Shown here in pieces: positions 24,936 to 34,137 of a DNA stretch of 64,000 bases. Source of the DNA: QZLE01 sp033852075. GTDB lineage: Bacteria > Pseudomonadota > Gammaproteobacteria > QZLD01. How positions within the stretch are numbered: the first letter of the stretch is position 1; the number at the start of each line of letters is the position of its first letter. The notes under the pieces were generated by a model that had not been told where the DNA came from, did not search any database, and saw only the letters and a program-made list of their open reading frames with translations. The DNA lies in NCBI GenBank assembly GCA_033852075.1, contig JAWSVC010000007.1:113926-177925 (forward strand), given 5' to 3'. Made by a program: the position numbers and the translations under genes.

Positions 24936-25532
24936 TCATTTTTTAACAATTATTGAATGAAATACTATTTCCGCCAGTTGCTTTGCGATTACTTCATATT
25001 CCTCAATATTTTTATCTGAAAACATGTTTTCCCTCTGATCGTTGAGTTGTAGAAGACCTACAATCATTTCTCCAATTTTAAAAGGAAAAAGGCCAACCGA
25101 TTCATATCCCTCACCATTGCATCTGTTTCTTGTTCTAGCTTGCCTATCTTCTTCCGATGTAGATGCAAGAAGCTTCGTTGTAGAATTTGTCCAAAATGAA
25201 CCATTTCCAGTAAAAAAAGGTAAAGTTGGATCGAAACGCCCTTGAAGCACATTTCCACACATACATTCAAGAACGGGATTACCCTTACAATCACATACTA
25301 TTTCATTATTTTCATCTAATATGCAAAGTGAACTTTCTGCTTCTACAAAATCATCGCTAAACCCTAAATATTCAAAATACGGGAAGTCACCAATATCATT
25401 TTTGATGCGAATAGCCACGCATTCAAAACCACTTATTTTTTGAACTGATTTAATAATGATTTGCATTGAAGAGCGTGTGTCAGGAGCATTTTTAGCAGCT
25501 TCAATAATATTGTTGAGCATGTATTCTTTCAT
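24936..25532 (-). CDS. Stand-alone GAF-domain protein
   Basis: 198 residues forming one GAF domain of the type often linked to PAS sensor kinases. Diagnostic stretches: FECVAIRIKNDIGDFPYF, a Cys-rich CDCKGNPVLECMCGNV, FTGNGSFWTNSTTKLL, ARTRNRCNGEGYESVGLFP and MIVGLLQLND. The four-cysteine cluster could bind metal or a cofactor. No output domain is attached, so it probably acts through a partner. No operon partner is apparent. Confidence 0.8.
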   Translation of the reverse strand: MKEYMLNNIIEAAKNAPDTRSSMQIIIKSVQKISGFECVAIRIKNDIGDFPYFEYLGFSDDFVEAESSLCILDENNEIVCDCKGNPVLECMCGNVLQGRFDPTLPFFTGNGSFWTNSTTKLLASTSEEDRQARTRNRCNGEGYESVGLFPFKIGEMIVGLLQLNDQRENMFSDKNIEEYEVIAKQLAEIVFHSIIVKK

Positions 25533-25576
25533 TTATTCCCATAATCCCTATTAATCTTTGTTAATTATTATCGTTA

Positions 25577-26062
25577 CTATTCCACTACAACCTTTTCAAC
25601 CAGTACAACTGCCATTGAGGCAATACCTTCCTTACGACCAGCAAAACCGAGCCTTTCTGTAGTAGTAGCTTTAACGCTAACCTGGTCGATATGAATATCC
25701 AAATCAGCTGCAATATTAGCACGCATATCATCAATATATGGCAACATCTTTGGTGCTTGGGCAATGATGGTTGAATCGATATTGCCGATTTTACAACCCT
25801 TATCGACAACAAATTGGCCAGCATGACGCAATAAAATTCTGCTGTCGATATTCTCAAATTCGTTGTCATTATCTGGAAAATGTTTACCAATATCACCAAG
25901 AGCAAGAGAGCCTAATATTGCATCACAGATTGCATGTAATAATACATCCCCATCAGAGTGAGCTTCTAAGCCTTTTTCATACGGGATCTTAACGCCACCA
26001 AGAATTACATGGTCACCTTCGCAAAATTTGTGTACATCGAAACCTTGGCCAATTCTCATCAT
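25577..26062 (-). CDS. ispF: 2-C-methyl-D-erythritol 2,4-cyclodiphosphate synthase
   Basis: 161 residues from the first of two tandem ATGs (26062). It catalyses the ring closure giving MEcPP in the MEP isoprenoid pathway. Metal-site motif GQGFDVHKF (Asp, His) and SDGDVLLHAICDAIL are present, as are the substrate-loop DIGKHFPDND and C-terminal ATTTERLGFAGRKEGI. Normal family length; the open frame extends 22 codons further without family similarity. Functionally paired with ispD upstream, but separated from it by a repeat-filled 233-base gap. Confidence 0.96.
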   Translation of the reverse strand: MMRIGQGFDVHKFCEGDHVILGGVKIPYEKGLEAHSDGDVLLHAICDAILGSLALGDIGKHFPDNDNEFENIDSRILLRHAGQFVVDKGCKIGNIDSTIIAQAPKMLPYIDDMRANIAADLDIHIDQVSVKATTTERLGFAGRKEGIASMAVVLVEKVVVE

Positions 26063-26139
26063 TCTCTCTACCTTATTCTTTTCTAGCTGGTTCCCAAACT
26101 CCAGTTTGGTAACCTTATGCATTCCCAAAGTTGTGCGGG

Positions 26140-26270
26140 AAAATTAATACCGTTCGTGCTGAGCGCGCAGCAGTCGAAGTATGAAATGGTATTAATTCAG
26201 CTATTTACTATCACCCTTCGACTACTCTCCTGAGCTTGCCGAAGGGCTCGTGCTCAGGATAAACGGATTT
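26140..26270. repeat. Partial copy of the MITE-like/family D repeat
   Basis: Sequence gcgggaaaattaatacc onward, with gctgagcgcgcagcagtcga and the palindromic cttcgactactctcctgagc. It resembles the second subtype of the element seen at 47670 and 48920. Ends are degenerate. It separates ispD from ispF. Confidence 0.6.
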
Positions 26271-26295
26271 TAAAATCAAAAATAACTAATTTAAA

Positions 26296-27000
26296 TTACT
26301 CCTTTATCCCCATCATCTTTTTGATTAACTCAAGGTCATTTTGCGTTGTGATCTTGATATTAGATGGGTCACCTTCAACCAAAAGAGGTAAATAACCAGC
26401 CAGCTCCATGGCAGATGAATCATCGGTTATTGCTACGCCACTTTGCCTGGCATTGATTGTGGCGTCATATAATTTCTTTAAAGGAAACATTTGTGGTGTC
26501 AGAGCATGCCAAAGTTTTGAGCGATCGACTGTAATCTCAACCATGCCATCATTACCAGCACGTTTCATTGTGTCACGCACATGATAGCCAAGTAATGCTC
26601 CATCTTCATTTTCGGAGCCCTCTTGTATCAGCTTATTTATATCTGCAGATGAAATATTCGGACGCGCAGCATCATGTACCATCACCCAGTCATCATCATT
26701 GCCAACTTCCAATAATTTTTCTAATGCATTAAGGACAGAATCATAGCGCTCTTTACCACCATCTACAGTATATAAAGGCTTATGATGTGTGTATTCAAGT
26801 CCTAGCCAATATGGGTCGTCTTTACCAAGGGCAACTACTGCACCATCTATCCCATAAAAATCCAGCAGCACAGTTAATGTTCTTTCAATGACAGTGGTTT
26901 TACCAAGCTTGAGGTATTGCTTGGGAATGTCAGATCCCATACGTTTACCGACACCAGCGGCTGGAATTACTGCCCAGTATTTTTTCTTTTGCTGTTCCAT
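26296..27000 (-). CDS. ispD: 2-C-methyl-D-erythritol 4-phosphate cytidylyltransferase
   Basis: 234 residues, the usual length. It joins CTP and MEP to give CDP-ME in the MEP pathway. The nucleotide-binding N-terminus VIPAAGVGKRMGSDIPKQYL is intact, with VMVHDAARPNIS, TVDRSKLWHALTPQMF and DDSSAMELAG, the substrate-contact segments. It follows ftsB by 23 bases in the conserved ftsB-ispD-ispF order. Confidence 0.96.
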   Translation of the reverse strand: MEQQKKKYWAVIPAAGVGKRMGSDIPKQYLKLGKTTVIERTLTVLLDFYGIDGAVVALGKDDPYWLGLEYTHHKPLYTVDGGKERYDSVLNALEKLLEVGNDDDWVMVHDAARPNISSADINKLIQEGSENEDGALLGYHVRDTMKRAGNDGMVEITVDRSKLWHALTPQMFPLKKLYDATINARQSGVAITDDSSAMELAGYLPLLVEGDPSNIKITTQNDLELIKKMMGIKE

Positions 27001-27023
27001 CTAGTCCCCTTATCCTGCCCTAC

Positions 27024-27305
27024 TTATTCATCTTCTATGACCTGATAAAACTTTTCTTCTTCCTTAACCATTCCCAGTTCTTCGCGCGCTCTTTCTTCTA
27101 CCGCTTCTAGCCCTTTCTTCAAGTCATTAACTTCTGCCTCAAGAGCCTCGTTTCTTTCCCTTAACTTTTTATTTTCAGTCTCTTGTTTTTCAATTTGATG
27201 CTTAAGAGACCTAACCTCTTCATAACTACCATCACCTATCCATATGCGATATTGCAGGTGTATTAATATTACGATTAAGATCGCGATTATTATCTTAATT
27301 TTCAT
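27024..27305 (-). CDS. ftsB: Cell-division protein FtsB
   Basis: 93 residues: a short N-terminal membrane helix (residues 3-17), then a leucine-zipper coiled coil (KHQIEKQETENKKLRERNEA) and the FtsB end VEERAREELGMVKEEEKFYQVI. FtsB forms the FtsQBL complex at the septum. The position between eno and ispD is conserved in Gammaproteobacteria and supports the call; here a repeat-filled 437-base gap separates it from eno. Confidence 0.93.
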   Translation of the reverse strand: MKIKIIIAILIVILIHLQYRIWIGDGSYEEVRSLKHQIEKQETENKKLRERNEALEAEVNDLKKGLEAVEERAREELGMVKEEEKFYQVIEDE

Positions 27306-27742
27306 AGGTACTCGAGACTACAAATTTGCATATGGTGTTTGATAGTGAATCTATAGGTAAGTTTAGTCTATTTTTTTGGTGATGGTGGGTTTGAAATTAA
27401 GTTTGCTGAGCGTAGCCGAAGTATTAATTTCAAAAGTTCTCTAGTTGTCTTTTGAATTAAAATCACAATTCATTCATATTTTGCTGGATCCCGGCCTACG
27501 CCCACTACTGTCCAGGGAAAATATTACCTGTCTTTGNNCTTAAATTTTTCAAGTTCCCTGAGCCCTTCGACTACGCTCAGGATAAACCAAGGCCGAAGGA
27601 CCAAGAAAAATTCAATAAAATCAATGAGACTTCGGCTACGCTCAGCCATCTTGATTCTATTAAATTATTTCCCCGGACAGTAGTGGGCCTAAGCCGGTAT
27701 CCAGCTATGCCTGGCGGATAACCCCAGGCAATACAGAAAGAA
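27306..27742. other. 437-base gap between ftsB and eno holding repeats and an NN
   Basis: A family D half-copy near 27406, then MITE-like element copy 2 (27501-27687) inside a family A palindrome, then another family A-like piece near 27704. NN at 27537-27538 is an assembly gap. No gene seen. ftsB probably has its own promoter here. Confidence 0.7.
27501..27687. mobile_element. MITE-like element, copy 2 (interrupted by NN)
   Basis: Starts CCCACTACTGTCC and ends GGACAGTAGTGGG, reversed in orientation relative to 13169-13400. Flanked by cctacg / cctaag (one mismatch) and inserted in a family A palindrome (tggatcccggcctacg ... ccggtatccagc). Alignment with copy 1 shows that the NN replaces 47 bases; adding them gives 232 bp, the same length as copy 1. 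Confidence 0.85.
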
Positions 27743-29035
27743 TTATTTAAAATCCTTCAGATTTGGAAATGCCTTTCTACCTGCGTATACAGCATCTTTA
27801 CCAAGCTCTTCTTCAATTCTTAGAAGTTGGTTGTACTTAGCGATACGGTCAGAACGGCTTAGTGAACCAGTTTTGATTTGAGTAGCTGTAGTAGCAACTG
27901 CGATATCTGCAATGGTGTAGTCTTCTGTTTCACCAGATCTGTGAGAGATAACTGCTGTGTAGCCAGCTTTTTCTGCCATCTCGATAGCTGCTAGTGTTTC
28001 TGTAAGGGTACCGATTTGGTTTACTTTGATTAGAATTGAGTTTCCAATACCTTTCTCGATACCTTCTTTTAGGATCTTGGTATTGGTTACAAATAGATCG
28101 TCTCCAACAAGCTGTACTTTCTTGCCAAGTTTATCTGAAAGAACTTTCCAGCCGTCCCAATCACTTTCGTCCATACCATCTTCGATAGAAACGATTGGGT
28201 ATTTGTCACACCATGTTGCAAGCTGGTCAGCAAATTCTGCAGAGTTGAATTTTTTACCTTCTGATTCGAAGTCATAAACTCCGTCTTTATAAAACTCTGA
28301 ACTTGCAGCATCTAAAGCGATAAAGATATCTTTACCAGCAACATAACCAGCTTTGTCGATAGCTTTTAGGATAGTTTCGATAGCAGCTTCGTTTGATGGT
28401 AGGTTTGGAGCAAATCCACCCTCGTCACCAACTGCAGTGTTCATACCCATCCCTTTAAGAACTTCTTTCAGTGCGTGGAAGATCTCGGTACCTGCGCGAA
28501 GTGCTTCACTGAAAGTTTTCATGCCAACAGGCATTACCATGAACTCTTGAATATCAACACTGTTATCAGCGTGCGCGCCACCGTTGATGATATTCATCAT
28601 TGGTACTGGTAGTGTGCATTTGCCTTTTGGAGTTAGGTATCTGAAAAGTGATACGCCTTTATCTGCAGCCGCAGCTTGCGCAGTAGCCATAGAAACTGCA
28701 AGAAGTGCGTTCGCACCTAAACGGCCTTTATTTTCGGTACCGTCAAGATCGATCATAGTTTGGTCGATATCTTTTTGAGCAGTTGCATCTTTTCCAACAA
28801 TAGCCTTTTTGATCTCTGTGTTCACATTTTTAACTGCTTTTTGAACACCTTTACCAAGATAACGTTTCTTGTCACCATCACGTAGTTCTACAGCTTCTCT
28901 TGTTCCTGTTGATGCACCAGATGGTACCGCTGCACGTCCCATTACTCCGTTTTCAAGGATAACGTCTGCCTCTACTGTTGGATTACCACGAGAATCAAGG
29001 ATCTCACGCGCTCTAATGTCTACAATCTTTGTCAT
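27743..29035 (-). CDS. eno: Enolase
   Basis: 430 residues, full length. Converts 2-phosphoglycerate to phosphoenolpyruvate in glycolysis. IVDIRAREILDSRGNPTVE at the N-terminus, GDEGGFAPNL (catalytic Glu), metal ligands in FIALDAASSEFY, SIEDGMDESDWDGW and VGDDLFVTN, the catalytic Lys in ILIKVNQIGTL and SHRSGETEDYTIAD near the C-terminus are all present. It sits in the conserved pyrG-kdsA-eno order. Codon choice is more regular than in neighbouring accessory genes, as expected for high expression. Confidence 0.98.
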   Translation of the reverse strand: MTKIVDIRAREILDSRGNPTVEADVILENGVMGRAAVPSGASTGTREAVELRDGDKKRYLGKGVQKAVKNVNTEIKKAIVGKDATAQKDIDQTMIDLDGTENKGRLGANALLAVSMATAQAAAADKGVSLFRYLTPKGKCTLPVPMMNIINGGAHADNSVDIQEFMVMPVGMKTFSEALRAGTEIFHALKEVLKGMGMNTAVGDEGGFAPNLPSNEAAIETILKAIDKAGYVAGKDIFIALDAASSEFYKDGVYDFESEGKKFNSAEFADQLATWCDKYPIVSIEDGMDESDWDGWKVLSDKLGKKVQLVGDDLFVTNTKILKEGIEKGIGNSILIKVNQIGTLTETLAAIEMAEKAGYTAVISHRSGETEDYTIADIAVATTATQIKTGSLSRSDRIAKYNQLLRIEEELGKDAVYAGRKAFPNLKDFK

Positions 29036-29135
29036 TTTTTCATCCCAGTTATGGTTAAGGTTGTTGGTTAAAGTTTTCTGTTTAATAAAACTCGTATTCG
29101 CGCTTTGCGCGGCAAAAAGAACCTATCCTTTTTGC

Positions 29136-29262
29136 TGGATCCCGGCCTTCGCCGGGATGACGGTTTAGTATTCTGAAACCGCCAGGTTTTCGTTAATTTT
29201 TCTTTGACCCTTCGGCCTTGGTTTATGCTGAGCGTAGTCTAAGGGCTCAGGGAGCTTGAAAA
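29136..29262. repeat. Family A and family D repeats between kdsA and eno
   Basis: 29136-29162 is tggatcccggccttcgccgg followed by gatgacg. 29204-29254 is a family D copy (cccttcggccttggtttatg ... ctcaggg). The latter matches the core inside the 232-bp element, so family D also occurs outside it. Confidence 0.75.
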
Positions 29263-29284
29263 ATTATAGCCAGCAGGCCAATCT

Positions 29285-30121
29285 CTAAAGCAAGTCTGCC
29301 TCAGCAAAGCCGTTTTTCTTCACTACTTCGTCAATCTCTTTTAAAGTAGCAAGTAATTCTTTCATGCCTCCAATCGGCCATGAGTTTGGACCATCGCATA
29401 ATGCCTTTTCCGGATCTGGATGCGTTTCCATAAATAATCCAGAAATACCAGCTGCTACTGCTGACCTTGCAAGCACAGGCACAAATTCACGCTGCCCACC
29501 TGAAACTGTACCCTGCCCTGTTGGCAATTGCACCGAATGGGTAGCGTCAAATACTACCGGGCAATCAGTGTTGCGCATTACAGCTAAAGAACGCATATCA
29601 GACACTAAGTTGTTATAACCAAAAGAAGCGCCACGTTCACAAACAGTAATCAATTCATTCCCGGTTGAACGGGCTTTATCCACCACATTTTTCATATCCC
29701 ATGGAGACATGAACTGTCCCTTTTTGATATTTACCGGCTTGCCAGTTTTAGCAACATTTTGGATATAGGTAGTTTGACGGGCTAAAAGAGCTGGAGTTTG
29801 CAGCATATCAACTACATCAGCCACTTCATCAAATGGTGAATCTTCGTGTACATCTGTTAATACAGGAACACCTACCTGCTCTTTAACTTGCTGTAAAATT
29901 CTAAGGCCTTCTTCAACTCCTGGGCCACGATAACTGGAGATTGAAGAACGATTAGCTTTATCAAAAGATGATTTATAAATAAACGGAATATTTAGTTCTG
30001 AAGTAATTTCTTTTAATGCAGCGGCTGTTTCCAGTGCAAGTGCTTCAGTTTCAATCACACAAGGGCCAGCAATAAGGAAAAAGGGCTTATCAAGACCAAT
30101 CTCAAATCCGCAAACTTTCAT
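29285..30121 (-). CDS. kdsA: 3-deoxy-8-phosphooctulonate synthase (Kdo-8-P synthase)
   Basis: 278 residues, normal size. Condenses arabinose-5-phosphate with PEP to give Kdo-8-phosphate for LPS inner core. Diagnostic FLIAGPCVIETE, YKSSFDKANRSSISSYRGPG, VLTDVHEDS, CERGASFGYNNLVSDMRSL, FDATHSVQLP and FMETHPDPEKALCDGPNSWP are seen. KdsD and KdsC of the same pathway are at 57.7-59.2 kb. Begins 10 bases after pyrG ends, so translationally close to it. Confidence 0.97.
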   Translation of the reverse strand: MKVCGFEIGLDKPFFLIAGPCVIETEALALETAAALKEITSELNIPFIYKSSFDKANRSSISSYRGPGVEEGLRILQQVKEQVGVPVLTDVHEDSPFDEVADVVDMLQTPALLARQTTYIQNVAKTGKPVNIKKGQFMSPWDMKNVVDKARSTGNELITVCERGASFGYNNLVSDMRSLAVMRNTDCPVVFDATHSVQLPTGQGTVSGGQREFVPVLARSAVAAGISGLFMETHPDPEKALCDGPNSWPIGGMKELLATLKEIDEVVKKNGFAEADLL

Positions 30122-30131
30122 TTAGTAATCC

Positions 30132-31757
30132 TCACCCTTCTCTCTTCTTAACAGCAGCATTTACAAAACCATTAAACAGTGGATGGCCGTCGTGCACGGT
30201 AGAGGTAAATTCAGGATGGAACTGGCATGCTACAAACCAAGGATGATCTGCAATCTCAATCATCTCAACCAACGAGTTATCAATTGATTTACCTGAAAAG
30301 GTAAGGCCTGCTTGCTCCAACCTTTCCATATAGTTATTGTTGAACTCATAACGATGTCTGTGTCTTTCAACAATAATGTCTTTGCCATAAATCTCACGTG
30401 CAAGAGAATCCTGAGCCAAGCGACACTGCTGACCACCAAGACGCATGGTGCCACCCATATCTGATTTCTCATTACGATATTCAACAGAGCCATCTTCTGC
30501 TATCCATTCGGTTATCAAACCAATAACAGGATCTTCCGCACTGGATTTAAATTCGGTACTGTGAGCCTTTTCAATCCCGGCAACATTTCTGGCATATTCA
30601 ATAACAGCCACCTGCATTCCCAGACAAATACCAAGATATGGAATCTTGTTTTCGCGGGCATATGTTACAGTTTGGATCTTACCTTCAACACCACGCTCAC
30701 CAAATCCACCAGGAACCAAAATAGCATCGATACCCTCTAAAATATCGGTGCAACCATTCTCAATCTCTTCTGAATCGATATATTTAATTTCAACCTTTGT
30801 TCTGGTGTGCAAACCGGCATGGGTAAGCGCTTCAGAAAGAGACTTATATGATTCGGTCAGATCTACGTACTTACCAACCATACCAATTGTAACTGTATGT
30901 TGTGGGTGCTCTGCGGCGTATACTACCTTCTCCCAACCTGTAAGGTCTGGTTCAGGAACCTGCAGACGTAATTTTTCTACAACTATTTTATCAAGACCTT
31001 GTGAGTGAAGAACCAAAGGTAGCTTATAAACATTATCGACATCCGGAGCAGAAATAACTGCGCGGATCTCTACATTGGTAAACAAACCGATCTTAGAGCG
31101 GTGGTCATCTGGAATAACCTCTTCCGCACGACATAAAAGGATATCCGGTTGAATACCAATTGAACGTAACTCTTTAACTGAGTGTTGAGTTGGCTTGGTT
31201 TTAATCTCACCAGCGGCTGCAATTTTCGGAACAAGAGTAAGATGTAAAAATATTGCCTTATCATGTCCCAATTCAACACCCATTTGGCGAATTGCCTCAA
31301 GAAATGGCAAAGATTCAATATCACCAACGGTACCGCCAATCTCAACCATTGCAATATCTGCACCCTTAGCGCCTGCAACGATCGATCTTTTTATCTCGTC
31401 AGTGATATGTGGAATTACCTGTACGGTACCACCAAGGTACTCACCGGCACGCTCTTTACGAATCACGTTCTGATAAATACGACCAGTTGTATAGTTACTG
31501 CTTTTAGAGGTAGTAACACCTACGAATCTTTCATAGTGACCAAGATCAAGGTCGGTTTCTGCACCATCCTCGGTCACATAAACCTCACCATGCTGAAATG
31601 GGCTCATAGTACCCGGGTCAACATTGATATAAGGGTCAAGCTTAATCATTGAAATTGAAAGGCCACGCGCCTTAAGAACAGAAGCAAGAGAAGCGGCCGC
31701 AATACCCTTACCTAAGGATGAAACAACACCACCTGTAACAAAAATATACTGGGTCAT
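30132..31757 (-). CDS. pyrG: CTP synthase
   Basis: 541 residues from the ATG at 31757 (MTQYIFVTGG), the family start; the frame is open further up. Aminates UTP to CTP with glutamine. Synthetase domain: GGVVSSLGKGIAAAS (P-loop), DPYINVDPGTMSPFQHGEV, and ERFVGVTTSKSSNYTTG. Glutamine amidotransferase domain from about 290: VPGGFGERGVEGKI, YLGICLGMQVAV with catalytic Cys, and QFHPEFTS with His and Glu. First gene of the pyrG-kdsA block. Confidence 0.98.
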   Translation of the reverse strand: MTQYIFVTGGVVSSLGKGIAAASLASVLKARGLSISMIKLDPYINVDPGTMSPFQHGEVYVTEDGAETDLDLGHYERFVGVTTSKSSNYTTGRIYQNVIRKERAGEYLGGTVQVIPHITDEIKRSIVAGAKGADIAMVEIGGTVGDIESLPFLEAIRQMGVELGHDKAIFLHLTLVPKIAAAGEIKTKPTQHSVKELRSIGIQPDILLCRAEEVIPDDHRSKIGLFTNVEIRAVISAPDVDNVYKLPLVLHSQGLDKIVVEKLRLQVPEPDLTGWEKVVYAAEHPQHTVTIGMVGKYVDLTESYKSLSEALTHAGLHTRTKVEIKYIDSEEIENGCTDILEGIDAILVPGGFGERGVEGKIQTVTYARENKIPYLGICLGMQVAVIEYARNVAGIEKAHSTEFKSSAEDPVIGLITEWIAEDGSVEYRNEKSDMGGTMRLGGQQCRLAQDSLAREIYGKDIIVERHRHRYEFNNNYMERLEQAGLTFSGKSIDNSLVEMIEIADHPWFVACQFHPEFTSTVHDGHPLFNGFVNAAVKKREG

Positions 31758-32170
31758 ACGAGACTCATGAAAGCTATGTAGGTTTAAAAAATGGGCACGA
31801 AAGTGAACCCTCTGGATGGGCGTTAAATTTATCAAAAAAAGGGGGATTTAACAATCTAAATTTAGAATTAAATCCAATTAAACACAACTTAATATCAACT
31901 ACACGTCAACATCATAAGAAATTCAAATAATTCGCAAATGCGTTATTAGTTTATCGGTAATAATTATTTTATTTAAAATATATCCAAAAGTTTTTAATCA
32001 AAAATTTCTCTTTACGTTGTTTAAATCACTATTTACCAACAATAGTAAATTCATACTAAAGAACGATTGTATAACCAAACAATACAATGTAGTTTGTTGT
32101 GTAATAAATATCAGATTTCTAAAAGATACTGGTGTTTTTTATTTTTATACAAATATATAAAGGTCATAAT
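31758..32170. other. AT-rich divergent promoter region
   Basis: 413 bases between pyrG (minus) and the lysozyme gene (plus). Very AT-rich, with no repeat of families A-D and no supportable gene. It must hold the promoters of both genes, but I cannot choose between many AT-rich -10-like hexamers. Confidence 0.5.
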
Positions 32171-32941
32171 ATGAGCAAAATAATTTCCTCTGTAGGGCGT
32201 AATGGAACTAATCGTTCAACTGATGTAACTTTGGTTCAAAAACTTTTAAACTCTCAAAAAATTCCAGGAGAGGTAATACCTCTAAAAGTTGATGGCAAAA
32301 TTGGTAATAAAACTATTGCTCGTATTGAAGCATTTCAGAAAAAAGTTTTGAAAATGATTCGTCCTGATGGACGTGTCGACCCAAACGGTAAAACCATTAA
32401 ACACCTTCTTGGCCCACAAGCAAAACCAGGAGCTAAAACTGCTGCAACATTAAGCTTAGGTTCAAAAGGAATAAACCTTTTAAAATCGATAGAACAACTT
32501 GCTACCAAACCTTATGACGACCAAACAGGTAAAGATATCACTGAATGGGTAGAAGGCGCTACAATAGGCTATGGCCACCTTATTTCTAAAGCTGATTGGC
32601 CAAAATATAAAGATGGTATAACGGATACTCAAGCCATCACTCTATTAAATTCAGATCTAAAACCATTTGTTAATTCCGTAAAAACAAAAGTTACAGCAAA
32701 ACTTACTCAAAACGAATTTGATGCCTTAGTAATACTTGCATTTAACATAGGTGTTACCGCCTTTCAAAACTCATCTGCTTTAAAATTAGTGAATGATCCG
32801 AATGCAAAAACAGCTTACAATAGTCTCGAGTTAGCTTGGAAAGCCTGGAAAAAATCACAAGGGGTGGTTAATAAAGGACTAATCAATCGAAGACAGGCCG
32901 AATGGAACATATATAGCAAAGGAATTTATCAAAAATGGTAA
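32171..32941 (+). CDS. GH24 (phage-type) lysozyme with N-terminal peptidoglycan-binding domain
   Basis: 256 residues from the ATG at 32171 (AAAGG site). No signal peptide. Residues ~5-80 resemble a PG_binding_1 domain (TDVTLVQKLLNSQKI, VDGKIGNKTIARIEAFQ). Residues ~98-250 are a glycoside hydrolase 24 muramidase: NLLKSIEQLATKPYDD (catalytic Glu), GATIGYGHLI, LTQNEFDALVILAFNIG and GLINRRQAEWNIY. It cuts murein glycan. Its 3' end overlaps by 7 bases a gene for a secreted LprI-type lysozyme inhibitor, which suggests an exported effector with its immunity protein. No phage genes are nearby. Confidence 0.87.
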   Translation: MSKIISSVGRNGTNRSTDVTLVQKLLNSQKIPGEVIPLKVDGKIGNKTIARIEAFQKKVLKMIRPDGRVDPNGKTIKHLLGPQAKPGAKTAATLSLGSKGINLLKSIEQLATKPYDDQTGKDITEWVEGATIGYGHLISKADWPKYKDGITDTQAITLLNSDLKPFVNSVKTKVTAKLTQNEFDALVILAFNIGVTAFQNSSALKLVNDPNAKTAYNSLELAWKAWKKSQGVVNKGLINRRQAEWNIYSKGIYQKW

Positions 32942-33402
32942 CCTTAATTTCAAAAAAACTACATCTTCAAAAAAATGCTTTATTCTTAGTTTTACTTAGC
33001 ATTTTATCCAATTGCGCTATTGCCTTGGATAACCCTGATGCTCCTGACTTGATAGGCGAATTTACAAAAAAAGAAGAGCCATATTTAAAAGCAGTTAATA
33101 ATCCAGAAAATGGTTCAAGGGACTATTTAATAGCCTACGATAATTATCTGATATTTTTAGATAAAGAACTCAATAGTGCCTATAATCTTATAAAGTCAAA
33201 ATTACCCAAGGAGCAACAAGAAGAGCTAAAAGCGTCTCAACTTAACTGGCTTAAATTTCGCGATGCTGAGTTCAAGTTAATAAAAAACACCTGGACTCGT
33301 AAAAACTTTGGAAGCTCTGCTGGTATCTCAAGAGGAAGTTATCGTAGCACAATTGTAAAAAACCGTGTTTTACAATTGCTATACTATGCAATTAATTTTT
33401 AA
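32935..33402 (+). CDS. LprI-family (DUF1311) putative lysozyme inhibitor, secreted
   Basis: 155 residues. An N-terminal signal peptide (charged start, core about 16-30, cut near AIA-L) sends it to the periplasm. The DUF1311 domain follows: FLDKELNSAYNLIKSKLP, EELKASQLNWLKFRDAEFKL. LprI proteins inhibit lysozyme. ATG overlaps the lysozyme stop, so translation is coupled. The family's conserved cysteines (in Cys-containing RDxEC) are missing here: Phe replaces Cys in RDAEFKL. Probable immunity protein for the adjacent muramidase. Confidence 0.82.
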   Translation: MVTLISKKLHLQKNALFLVLLSILSNCAIALDNPDAPDLIGEFTKKEEPYLKAVNNPENGSRDYLIAYDNYLIFLDKELNSAYNLIKSKLPKEQQEELKASQLNWLKFRDAEFKLIKNTWTRKNFGSSAGISRGSYRSTIVKNRVLQLLYYAINF

Positions 33403-33421
33403 TATAAAGAATAATGTAAAT

Positions 33422-33910
33422 TTATAAAAGTTCTTCAACCGCAGACAAAAAAGCCTTCATATTCGGTTCTGAGCTTTTACCATGATTTATATGCTCTTCA
33501 CCTACCCACTCACAAATGTCAGCCTGAAGATCACCCTTCTTGCTTAGGGCTAATTCAAGAGTAAAATATCTGCAACCAAATGCAGCCTCTGCTGTCTCTG
33601 CCTCTTCATTGGCTGTCAATACAATTGCAACCATAGCAGCCTCGGTAACGGCCATAACCGGCGGCATAACAACAAGTACAACTGGATAGTCACCCACTTT
33701 TACCGTGTGTATTGTTACATCATCCATAGTAAAGTCAGGAGCCTGATTATCTTTACATTGTTCAACTACCTTATTCCACAAAAAATTCAGCAACTTGTCC
33801 CTGTCATCAGAACCCATAACCTGAAAAAACTGAATTGGGTCACTATCGCATATCATTTTTAACGCGACATGAGAAAAAGCATAGTGATGTGGCCTTGGAT
33901 TACTTAACAA
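33422..33910 (-). CDS. Hypothetical protein
   Basis: 162 residues from a TTG start at 33910 that has a well placed GGAG site. Mixed alpha/beta composition with an apolar central stretch (YPVVLVVMPPVMAVTEAAMVAI) that may be core strands and a helix and not a membrane span. No recognised motif. It converges on the lysozyme-inhibitor gene with a 19-base gap. Confidence 0.6.
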   Translation of the reverse strand: MLSNPRPHHYAFSHVALKMICDSDPIQFFQVMGSDDRDKLLNFLWNKVVEQCKDNQAPDFTMDDVTIHTVKVGDYPVVLVVMPPVMAVTEAAMVAIVLTANEEAETAEAAFGCRYFTLELALSKKGDLQADICEWVGEEHINHGKSSEPNMKAFLSAVEELL

Positions 33911-34137
33911 ATTATTTCTCCGGATTATTGATGCATTGCATTAAGATATCAGCATATAGCAAATCTGCGAAACATATTAACATGCTATTTTACCGAAGTA
34001 GAATTTTCATAAAACCGTAAGTCATCATTTTTTACATTTCTTTTACATTTTTTTACATCAACTTGGCATATCAATTCAACAACTTAGATAACCTCATAGC
34101 ATACAACACGAAATAAAATCTTATGAGGAACAATCTG

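Noticed and set aside
32171..33402. Prophage remnant as explanation for the lysozyme
   Set aside because: No integrase, capsid, holin or spanin genes are near, and the overlapping inhibitor with a signal peptide fits an effector-immunity pair better.
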